The notes beneath the pieces are model-generated. The model did no database searches and had not been told where the DNA came from. It saw nothing but the letters and a program-made list of their open reading frames with translations. Positions 56,189 through 64,000 of a DNA stretch of 64,000 nucleotides are shown here, in pieces. Origin of the DNA: Ischnura elegans (lineage: Eukaryota; Arthropoda; Insecta; Odonata; Coenagrionidae); assembly GCF_921293095.1 (NCBI RefSeq), contig NC_060259.1, forward strand, positions 5,890,001 to 5,954,000, read 5' to 3'. How positions within the stretch are numbered: the first letter of the stretch is position 1; each line of letters starts with the position of its first letter. Position numbers and translations under genes: made by a program.

Positions 56189-56890
56189 TCACTGATTAAT
56201 ATAAGGCAGTTTCTCTGAGTTGATCAGAGTGCATGTTAAAACATACAGAAGCCCAAAAAATAGATTCAGTTGCGCTGTCTTTCGTGGGACTGCTTGCATC
56301 CCACCACTTGAGCGTAGTTCTTTTTCCAGCTGAAAGGCTGCTGGTAGAGTTACAAGGGGCAAAAGGAACCATATGGAGTGATGCAATGACAGAACAACAA
56401 ACATAATATATGGTGTGAATAATAGAAAGGCATACAGTACGTGCGAAACAGTGTGGCCAGCCAAAATAGCCAATGTCACTATGCCAGCCCGTCGATCGGC
56501 TTCTAAGTCCCTCGTATTATTTCCATGAAGAATTGCTTCTGCATTCAAAGCTAAAGGAAGCGCATAGAAAATAGTGGCCCAGCGTGCAGTACCTGCTTGA
56601 GCTAAGAATGCAAAGAGCACAGAGAGCGGGCCGAAGAGCACCAAAACCAACACATCCCCAAGAGCGATGTATTTCAGTCCAATGCCACCAGTGTAGAGGA
56701 AAGATGAGGAGAGACCGCCGAAATATACTAGAGCAAGATGCTCCATTCGAGCTGGAGACAGAGCTGCAAGGGTAACAAATCCGAGACACCCAGCGAGGTA
56801 GAGAAGGCCTCCTAAATTGGCGACTTCCTCAACAGAAAGCAGTGCATCCACTAATGTTCGATCATCGGCCTTTGTTTTGATGTCCACACC
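56189..56890 (-). CDS. UBIAD1: UBIAD1 exon 2 (terminal coding exon)
   Basis: Begins GGT GTG GAC after TTATAG. It contains GGLLYLAGCLGFVTLAAL, the LYTGGIGLKYIALGD turn typical of UBIAD1, the second aspartate motif NTRDLEADRRAG and the C-terminal membrane segment FFGLLYVLTCTLINSE, ending NQ-stop at 56189. Confidence 0.95.
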   Translation of the reverse strand, partial: GVDIKTKADDRTLVDALLSVEEVANLGGLLYLAGCLGFVTLAALSPARMEHLALVYFGGLSSSFLYTGGIGLKYIALGDVLVLVLFGPLSVLFAFLAQAGTARWATIFYALPLALNAEAILHGNNTRDLEADRRAGIVTLAILAGHTVSHVLYAFLLFTPYIMFVVLSLHHSIWFLLPLVTLPAAFQLEKELRSSGGMQAVPRKTAQLNLFFGLLYVLTCTLINSEKLPYINQ

Positions 56891-57700
56891 CTATAATATA
56901 ATGATGAATAATTAAATGCTAGCTTGGTTGCTAACTCACAAATACAGACGAAGAGAATTTCTTATTACGTTTAGACACTTAATCAGAAAAATATTAGTGA
57001 TCGAATGAAGCACACAAAGATGTATGACGAAGATGAAGATACGAGGGAGAGCAATCAGTCAACACTCAATAAATTAATCCTGAAGAAAGCAAGTTAAAGG
57101 GAGTGGATAATCATCTTTCGTAATCAGCACTATTTCATTATAGTTCTAATGAATTTACTTGTACATGAATACAATTCAAGGAAATACTTAGACAAACGTG
57201 CTTAAATAGAGAATGCCATAAGCATCGCGGGTAGATAATTGCACATCAAGTTGGTTAGTTAGCTAAGAATAAAGACGAATGAGAAAGACTGTCATATTGG
57301 CAGCTATTATTAAATTAATGTAGGTAATTATGTTCCCCAATTGCATGTAAATAATATATTACGTTCATCGATAACATACCTTCACATAATCGAAGTATGT
57401 ATTAACAGCATTTCCAGCACCATGTACAGAGAGAACTGTAAATGCCGTAATTAATAGAATCAATAAGCTAAAATCTCCGGTACACTTATGAGCGAGGGCA
57501 GCTCCCAAAAGAGTAGGCATTAGAGATGCACTCAGAGTCCAAGGTCGCAAGGCTAAAACATACGAAGCTAATTTTCTTCTTTTAGAAGTTAAATTCATGT
57601 GGGTTTTATCATCAGCATGATTGTCTTTTTGCTTCTGAGTCTCTTCATCCTCATTTCCCATCCTCAAGGCCCTGCGAGGAACCAAAAAAACTCCTTCCAT
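56189..57700 (-). CDS. UBIAD1: UbiA prenyltransferase domain-containing protein 1 (menaquinone-4 / CoQ biosynthesis)
   Basis: Complete two-exon gene: 57700-57380 and 56890-56189, joined in phase 0 (donor GTATGT, acceptor TTATAG), 340 residues against about 338 in mammals. An N-terminal hydrophilic tail rich in D, E and K (residues 1-45) precedes SYVLALRPWTLSASLMPTLL and about nine membrane segments. The first aspartate motif is NAVNTYFDYVKGVD, spanning the splice site. The second is NNTRDLEADRRAGI. Both bind Mg-prenyl diphosphate in UbiA enzymes. The family prenylates menadione to vitamin K2 and in Drosophila (heix) contributes to quinone supply; vertebrate UBIAD1 also regulates HMG-CoA reductase. 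It sits in ER/Golgi and other membranes. The start is the first ATG of a frame open through the exon. No damage seen. Confidence 0.95.
56891..57379 (-). other. UBIAD1 intron (489 bp)
   Basis: Minus strand GTATGT...TTATAG. AT-rich, with no recognised element. The intron splits the first aspartate-rich motif between K and G. Confidence 0.9.
57380..57700 (-). CDS. UBIAD1: UBIAD1 exon 1 (first coding exon)
   Basis: ATG at 57700 (MEGVFLVPRRALRMGNEDEE). It ends NTYFDYVK at 57380 before GTATGT. A second in-frame ATG 13 codons on is an alternative start. Confidence 0.92.
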
Positions 57701-58489
57701 ATAGATGAAATATTATAGAAGAATCTTCCCAGTTCAAAAATATGAAGATAGCAAGAAATCATCCTATGAACATAAAAACTGAATTCTAGCCACAGAAACA
57801 TGCCAAAATCAACAATTCAATTTCCATTTTACCAAGTTTCAAGAAGAACATAAAAAATTGAGACTTTCGTACCTTTCCTTAATCTTCAGAGTAACAATAT
57901 TACTTGAACAAATGGGTGCTGATGCTATTCCCGTAGAGCCAAACAAACAGCACCGACTTGGAGAGGTTTAATACAACCTGATCATTAGTGTATTCCACCA
58001 GTTCTTCCTATAGTAGAAAAGTTATGAATGACTAAGAAGTACTATCAAATATTGCAGACTGCCGTATTTACCTTATGAAAACATTTAAACGTAGCACGTA
58101 ATGCAGTTCACAATCAACAAGAAAGTGAGAGACAGCTCCTAATAAATTAGATGAATACCTTGAGGGTCAGCTTCATTACACCAATTATTTTTCCACGACT
58201 TCTGACAGTAAATTAGAGACAATTTCATTCCGATAAGTTCACATTATTAACCATTCTGTCACACATGAAAAGATGAGTAACGACGCTAGCAGATGCTCGA
58301 GTACAAAATGAATGGAAAACGCATTAAGGGTTCATTTGTTCTGTAAAGGAAAATCTGAAACGCTGAAAACAACGCCCTCACTGCAGGAATAAATACAATC
58401 GCCATATTGGGTAACATTTCTCCAATTTACGTGGGGCCATTCTGTCAGCTGTGCGGACTAAGCCTTCTGCGTGTAATTGGGACCTCAGT
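57701..58489. promoter_or_regulatory. Probable shared (bidirectional) promoter region of UBIAD1 and the MLF-like gene
   Basis: The two start codons are 789 bp apart and point away from each other. The interval has no mobile element. Near 58395 the motif CGCCATATTGGGTAAC (YY1-like GCCATATTG) and a CCAAT at 58423 are visible. No TATA box is well placed. The minus-strand gene may also have a non-coding first exon here. Confidence 0.45.
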
Positions 58490-59392
58490 ATGGATCAGTT
58501 TAACTTAGCACAGCCGCCGGATGATGAATCATTTTAGTGAGTACGATGAAATGAATTTATGGACATTATTTCTTTAACTCTAAATGTGAGAGTGGGAAGT
58601 AGCTAAAGATTATTTTATATGCGTTTTAATCCCCGTTCCTATCAGTAATTGAACATCTTGTGCTGATGAACCAAATCTTCAATTTTATTTCTAGTGTCAC
58701 GAGTTTAAGTCATTCCATTATTAGGCATTTTTGAATTAGCTTTGAATTATTTTATTTAGTATGGCTACAGTCGGTTACAATGAAAGTAATTGATCGAACC
58801 CTCGAGTCTGAGGTTGTGTCATCTTCCGAGGATGTTGATGTCGTGCATTGCAAGCTCCTTCACTATCGATTTGAGTTATGTTCTTGCAGTTAAAAACGAC
58901 TTTGTTATATTTCCTTTGAAATTTTTGCGTCAAATATGGTCAATGTTACACATAATGGAGTTGACGTGGGAATATAATTTTACATTTGGAATTCAGTGGA
59001 ATTTGAGGGACAAATTTTGCATTTTATTGGCTAGCGGTTGTTATGAAGTCGCCAAACTAAACAGAACGTTTATTTGCTATAAATTTATTCGAAAAAAAAA
59101 TATGTATTGTGAATGCTCTAGGTATACTTATTTGTATATGTTTTCTTCCATATTCCTTAGTATGCGTATGGCAGCAGTCAATCACATGTCACAAATGATG
59201 CAGAGTATGCAAACCATGATGATGAATCCCCATGCTGCTGCAATGGGTATAGACACCTCTGGAATAATGGGGATGATTACACAAACCATGCTAGTCCCTG
59301 CTGTTAGTATGCCAATTCTCCGACCTACAGTTCCTGCCAATCCGTGGGCCGATATGTTTGCTCCCGCTACTGGTAGCAGTTTTCAAAGTATG
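58490..59392 (+). CDS. Probable myeloid leukemia factor (MLF)-like gene, first two coding exons
   Basis: Exon 1 (58490-58536) encodes MDQFNLAQPPDDESF and ends with two bases of a tyrosine codon before GTGAGT. Exon 2 (59161-59392) follows ATTCCTTAG and continues in phase: YMRMAAVNHMSQMMQSMQTM, then MGIDTSGIMGMI and PANPWADMFAPATGSSFQSM, before GTTAGT. The acidic DD-ESF start, the methionine-rich NHMSQMMQSM helix and GSSFQSM are the pattern of the MLF N-terminus, an adaptor that shuttles between nucleus and cytoplasm and stabilises transcription factors such as RUNX/Lozenge in flies. Later exons were not found; the following DNA is transposon. MLF identity is inferred from composition and short motifs; other Met-rich proteins are possible. 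Confidence 0.6.
58537..59160 (+). other. Intron of the MLF-like gene (624 bp)
   Basis: GTGAGT...TTCCTTAG. A long open frame crosses it into exon 2 (58790-59446), but the part before 59161 shows no domain and the splice signals are good, so it is read as intron. Confidence 0.65.
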
Positions 59393-59936
59393 GTTAGTAT
59401 TGATTTCCATTTACTGTACTTATCTGGAAAGGTTAATGTGGCTTAAAGGGTGGGGATCATCCTATGTTAACTATACCACGGCATGCAACTCACCAGCTCG
59501 GATTGTCATGAAATTTAGTGTACCTAATTATTTTACATATGTAATTACAGGATTTAAATTTCTGGCCTCTGTCTTTAGTTGTTCCAAAATTAGAGAAAGC
59601 TGATTTTCAGCCTTTTGTATTGGAAAAATGCATCTGTGGCTGTCGCAAATTCAGTTTGTACTTAAAGATTGTTCAATTTTTCCTAAAATTGAAGTTGGAA
59701 TGGTGAGAATATATTCATGCGCACACAAAATTTTCTCAGAATCCAATCATTGTATCAGATTTATTGTGATCACATTATGAAGGTTCATTCCCACACAGTT
59801 AACGGGCATCTTTAGGACGTCCGGTGACTGTCCGCCAAGTGGCCTACGGACGTCCGTAGGCCGTCTGCATTTATGTCTGCTGGATATCTGCATGTCAGTA
59901 AAAAAAGACGATAAGACTGCCTACATGTCATGCAGG
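59393..59936. other. Unassigned stretch with a diverged transposon terminus
   Basis: 59452-59525 (GGGGATCATCCTATGTTAAC, then ACTCACCAGCTCGGATTGTC) matches the left end of the element at 59937 at lower identity. Nearby 59815-59872 holds a short palindromic GGACGTCCG/CCTACGGACGTCCGTAGG cluster. Otherwise nothing recognised. Confidence 0.45.
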
Positions 59937-60762
59937 GGTCATTCCATGTCAGTTCACCCAGGCATGGCACCCACCGACTCGGATTTTAATGAAATTTTTG
60001 TCACTAGCTACTATCACCTATCTAATGACCCATGTAAAATATTTCTTCTCTCACTCTCATAGTTTGCAAGATATGAGGAGTCAAAGTTTGAGATGTTTGC
60101 TCAGAAGTGGCGCTAGTGGGAGTCAAATTCCAGAGTGCAGGGCACAGGGTAAAAATTCATAACTCAGAAACCACATAACATATTTGAATGAAATTTTGAC
60201 CCCTTGTCTATCCAAGTACATAGCTCCCATAGTAATGTCTTTTATTCCCCTTGCATTGTTATGTTGGCCAAAATGATGTCAACAGTTGTTAATTAACCGA
60301 TTTTTTTAGCTCAAAAACATTACTTCATATTTTCAGAATTATCACCAAAAGGCAGAGCAGTTAACTCATCCAATTTTTTTTTTAATTGAAGGTTAATATG
60401 TGCTCCAATATACTGTGAAATAAAAATGGTGGTGTTTTGACTGCCACTATGAGTATTTCAGGTTTTACTTTTTTTTCTGCCCCTGTGAGAGGGATTTTGG
60501 ACACGTACTGTAAGATAATAAGTATAAGTGTATCCATACCTTCATGAGGATATATTTGAAATATTGGTCAGTAAATCTAAGACCAAACATGTAGTCTAGT
60601 GAATGTGGCTCTTGTTCTTACAATTTTTTTTAATAGCAATACTTGGCTTGTGGCAGCTGAGGGTAAAAAAATCCAAATGGCTCAGAAATGTGAAATGATG
60701 CTTTTTTCCTGGAATTTACCCATTTTTCAAGTGTTTAGTTTATGGAAAAATTGGTATCAAAA

Positions 60763-60940
60763 TACATTAGACTCTTACTGTGCATTAGAGGATAAATGGA
60801 AATACTAATTTAAATAAAATTATTTAAATAATACACTTCAATGTGTTTAAGGCATCTCCCGAACATCTCTGGAGGCTCTCTCGGGCAAACTAAACGCTTT
60901 ACAGTACCACCAATTCCATCACATGGGGATTTTCGATATG
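60763..60940 (-). repeat. Left arm of inverted repeat, carrying the transposase 3' end
   Basis: Minus strand reads SPCDGIGGTVKRLV and onward to LNNFI-stop, the same C-terminal segment encoded on the plus strand at 63835-63939. It is nearly identical except for a few substitutions and one indel, so the 3' end of the gene exists twice in opposite orientation. Confidence 0.88.
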
Positions 60941-61656
60941 GGTGCATAAATTTCACTTTTACATCTTGTTCTTCCTCGTGTTTAGAAAGCACTCATCCAA
61001 AAAACCAGTGGTCATCATAAGCACATGCAATGTACAAGTTTGTTAAGATCTGTGAAAAAGTGATTAAATGAGTCCCGCTGAACTGGAGTTGTACAAATTT
61101 AGCCTCACTTTCACAGAAGAAGTATGGTCTTCCAAACCCTTAGTGATGGAAGAGCTGGCAGAGAAAATGGTATAACTTATAGATATGTAGCAGGTTGTCA
61201 CCAATATCCACATTCCTTGATGGCAACTGGAGTATTAAATTTCTATTTCACTGGGAGAGATAATGCTGACATTATGTGCCACATTGTTTTCTCCCCTGCC
61301 TCACATATGATTGCATTACATGACAAACTTGAGAAGGTAATACAATCCTACCTATTCAGCCTCACTTTTCAGTGTTATTACATCTCCCCAAGGAATAAGA
61401 GAATTAAGTGCAACCTCTAGGAAGAATAAAGTGTATAATGTATCACAGTGAGGGCATGATAAATCAAAATAGATTCTAGGGTACCACTTTTAGTCTTCTG
61501 CCAAGTCTTCTTGTGTAAAGATGCTCCCTGGGTGTCCAAGTTTATTCTGTGTGTACGATCAGTGTATTTTTACCTGTACATTAATTGTGTGTGCTATGAG
61601 TTAGGCAAAGCTGCTCATTGTGAACTTCAACATTAAAAAAGGTTAGTGTCTCCACT

Positions 61657-63939
61657 ATGCTTCAAAATGAGCAAATTGTTGAACTGTGCAGCATTGGAAA
61701 AGTAACTGCATCTGATTGCCTCAAAAAAAGCTACACACCAGTGGTGCAACTGAACAAAATTGAGATCATGAGTATGCTTGAAAAACAGCTGTTATCTCTC
61801 AGAAGTGGTGTACCTGGGGAAGTCCTATCCAATGTCTGCGAACATCACAGAATATACTATTTGAAAAAGTATGAAACCTACCAAATATATTGTCTTGATC
61901 CTTTTAAGAGCCACAAGAAGAAAATATCAAAATCACTGAGAAATGTAAGTCTTGAATTTGCAGAAAAGGCCTGTAAAATCCCAACTCTTCGGAAATTAGT
62001 GCCAGGAATGAAAGTATGCCAGCCATGTAGGGAGGAAGTACAGAAACACTCCAGGTTTGGAAATGAGCTTTCTGATGTTGAAGCAGTAGATAGTGACAGC
62101 AATGATAGTATTTTGAATTTTGAAACAACAGTATCCCAAGAAAAATCAACTAAGCTACTTAACAGAACGCTGCAAGATATAGAGGAGTCACCTTTAAAAT
62201 TTCATGGCATATCATCTCACAGAAGGTCAACCTACGCTAAAAGGAAAGTAGAGTCAGCATGCAGTAATTTTAAAAGGAAAGTTAAAAGACTTCTTGATAA
62301 AGAATTATCTCCAGAAAAGGATGACCCAAAACTGCCAAAAGAACTACTTCAGAAAGTTCATGATATAGATGGGCTCATAGACTTAACCCGTCAACGCCCA
62401 CGGGTGCCATAGGGCACCCAGTGCAGTTCTGAGCCAATGCTCCGGCAATGTATTTAATATGTGAATTTTAGCATACCTTTCAGTGCACATACTTAGTAGA
62501 AGGTTTCCTCCATTATTCAGTCAGTTTGAATTGTGTTCTTTGTGTGAAGTTCATAAGTATCATATTTTTTAAAAGTGAAATATGCGTGAATTTAAAAAAA
62601 ACTTTGGACGCTGACGGGTTAATCAAACAAAAAGTTGACACATCAAGCACCCATCAAGGAAAGGTACATCTGTTATCATTGGTACCAACTTTATGGAGCA
62701 GGAAGAAAGTAATGGAAGAGTTTCATGTGAGTGAGTACACTGCCCGCCAAGCAAGAGAACTTTTCAGAGACAATGGAAAATTAGCTGCACCTGAATTGAG
62801 AAAAGGGAAGGCAAAAATAAAACATTACAATTAGTTAGGACTTTCTATGAAAGTGATGAGTACTCAAGAATGATGCCTGGAAAGAAAGATTCCATAAGTA
62901 TCTCCAAAAATGTACCTGTTCAGAAGAGATTATTACTTGCTAACTTGAAGGAATTGTATTCCACTTTTAAATTTGACTTCCCCAGAATTAAAATTGGCTT
63001 TTCTAAATTCTGCAACCTAGGTCCAAAATGGTTTGTGGTAGCAGGATGTCCTGGAACGCATTCAGTGTGTTTTTGCACAATTCATTAAAATGTCAACCTA
63101 CTGCTTAGTGCCTGTAATGTAGAGGCAACAAGCCAGGACCTAATTGGTTATTTCGTGTGCTCTAGAAATAATAGGGACTGTATACTGCGATATTGCTCTC
63201 AGTGTCCTTCACGTGAAAAATTGAAAAGCTTACTGCTGAAAAAGTTTGAAGAATGTGACCCCGGAGATGAAGTTTCATACAGTCAGTGGGTTTCCAGTGA
63301 CAGATATCAACTGGTGAAGTTCACGGTGAATTTGATGAGTACCTATCAATTTAAATTCAAAGAGTGGAAAAACTGGTGCCCCATTCATTTATTACGAAGG
63401 TACAGGCAAACTACCTTAAGAAAATGAAAGAAAATCTTGGACCCCATGAAGTAGCTGTTCTCTTTGACTTCAGTGAGAGCTACTCATATGTTATCCAGGA
63501 TGAGGCACAAGGGAATCACTGGACAAGTGATAGTTGTACGGTACACCCTGTTGTGATTTATACTCTAGATCACCTGACTAAACAGCTTATTATTTCCAGT
63601 GTATGCATCTTGTCAGATGATTTGGAGTATGATGTAGCTTTTGTTTATGAAACCCAAAGAATAATATTTTGCTTTGTTAAGGAAAATTTTACTTCAGTCA
63701 AAAAATTGAGTTACTTTAGTGATGGTTGTGCAGGACGGTACAAGAACTGCAAAATATTTCTCAATCTTTGCAAGCATTACCAGGATTTCTCCTTAATGGC
63801 ATCATGGACATTCTTTCCTACAAGCAATGGAATATCCCCATGTGATGGAATTGGTGGTATTGTAAAGCATTTAGTTGCCCGAGAGAGCCTCCAGAGATGT
63901 TCGGGAGATGCCTTGAACACATTGAAGTGTATTATTTAA
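61657..63939 (+). pseudogene. DDE-type transposase pseudogene
   Basis: Block 1 (61657-62386): MLEKQLLSLRSGVPGEVLSN, cysteine pairs (KVCQPCREEV) and a basic middle. A 232-bp MITE with TTAA interrupts at 62387; removal restores DL-IKQKVD. Block 2 has EFHVSEYTARQARELFRDNG (helix-turn-helix-like). A frameshift near 62820, a TAA at 63086-63088 and another shift near 63370 follow. Catalytic-looking motifs: VLFDFSESYSYVIQDEAQGN, YFSDGCAGRYKNCKIFLNL, SNGISPCDGIGGIVKHLV. These recur in a large arthropod/cnidarian transposase-like family whose superfamily name I cannot assign with confidence. The reading frame ends inside the inverted repeat. Confidence 0.75.
62387..62618. mobile_element. 232-bp piggyBac-type MITE with TTAA target duplication
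   Basis: Starts CCCGTCAACGCCCACGG and ends GGACGCTGACGGG, imperfect inverted termini, flanked by TTAA at 62383-62386 and 62619-62622. CCC...GGG ends and TTAA sites are the piggyBac signature. Excision with one TTAA restores the host transposase frame exactly. Confidence 0.88.
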
Positions 63940-64000
63940 ATAATTTTATTTAAATTAGTATTTCCATTTATCCTCTAATGCACAGTAAGAGTCTAATGTA

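Larger units (their letters stand above)
59937..64000 (+). mobile_element. DDE transposon with long inverted termini, truncated by the window edge
   Basis: The left end is probably AGGGGTCATTCCATGTCAGT at about 59937. An inverted repeat pairs 60763-60940 with 63828-64000 and still matches at the window edge. The right terminus should therefore be the inverse of 59937-60762, ending about 830 bp beyond the window. The repeat includes the last codons of the transposase. Internally a plus-strand transposase pseudogene runs 61657-63939, itself carrying a TTAA-flanked MITE. Confidence 0.75.

Noticed and set aside
58790-59446. Single-exon reading of the MLF-like gene (218 codons)
   Set aside because: The first two thirds have no family resemblance; strong acceptor at 59160 and donor at 59393 plus an in-phase upstream exon explain the conserved part.
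61124-61420. 98-residue open frame as a gene
   Set aside because: Contains SDGRAGRENGI and SLMATG fragments resembling the DDE transposase motif region; it is more likely a scrambled piece of the same element.

Overview
This is eukaryotic, almost certainly arthropod, nuclear DNA. Genes are split by GT-AG introns, one of about 28 kb. Recognisable host coding sequence is only about 1.7 kb. Nearly everything else identifiable is a layered graveyard of transposons typical of large arthropod genomes (hemimetabolous insect or tick-like). The sequence alone does not fix the species. There is no bacterial gene organisation, no CRISPR array, no rRNA and no convincing functional tRNA.

Host genes. (1) The last three coding exons of a UBE4B-type ubiquitin chain-elongation factor (U-box E3/E4) lie on the + strand at 13757-13931, 14371-14517 and 42541-42629, with a polyadenylation signal at 42949. 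Everything left of 13757 is probably an upstream intron of the same gene. (2) A complete two-exon UBIAD1 prenyltransferase lies on the - strand (57380-57700, then 56189-56890; 340 residues). (3) The first two coding exons of a probable myeloid leukemia factor (MLF)-like gene lie on the + strand (58490-58536, 59161-59392). It is arranged head to head with UBIAD1 and its remaining exons were not found.

Layout. 1-1127 is a 41-bp minisatellite cut by the window edge. 2.7-13.3 kb holds a Penelope element split by a hAT-type element, two nested non-LTR retrotransposons, a pogo/Tigger-like element with TA target duplications and an RTE-like LINE. The giant UBE4B intron (14.5-42.5 kb) contains a near-intact EN+RT LINE, two tRNA-headed SINE arrangements, a mariner split by a second hAT-type copy, three further LINEs, a Tigger-like MITE, a decayed THAP exon and a four-deep nest of elements. 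43.6-52.4 kb contains perfect palindromes, a hAT-type copy with an inverted core, and two members of a CCCA-terminated transposon group. 52.4-56.2 kb is mostly unassigned. 59.9 kb to the right edge is a DDE-type element with long inverted termini that runs out of the window and carries its own TTAA-flanked MITE.

Most notable results. Three elements share 5'-CCCA termini and 2-bp target duplications: one carries a THAP-containing transposase remnant, one carries a small intron-containing transcription-unit-like structure, and one is a 489-bp MITE. Excising the MITE in silico restores a LINE reading frame. Excising two 8-bp-duplication (hAT-type) elements likewise restores Penelope and mariner reading frames, so those element boundaries are firm to the base. 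The 411-bp and 465-bp SINE units with 12- and 10-bp target duplications show tandem and inverted tRNA-like heads.
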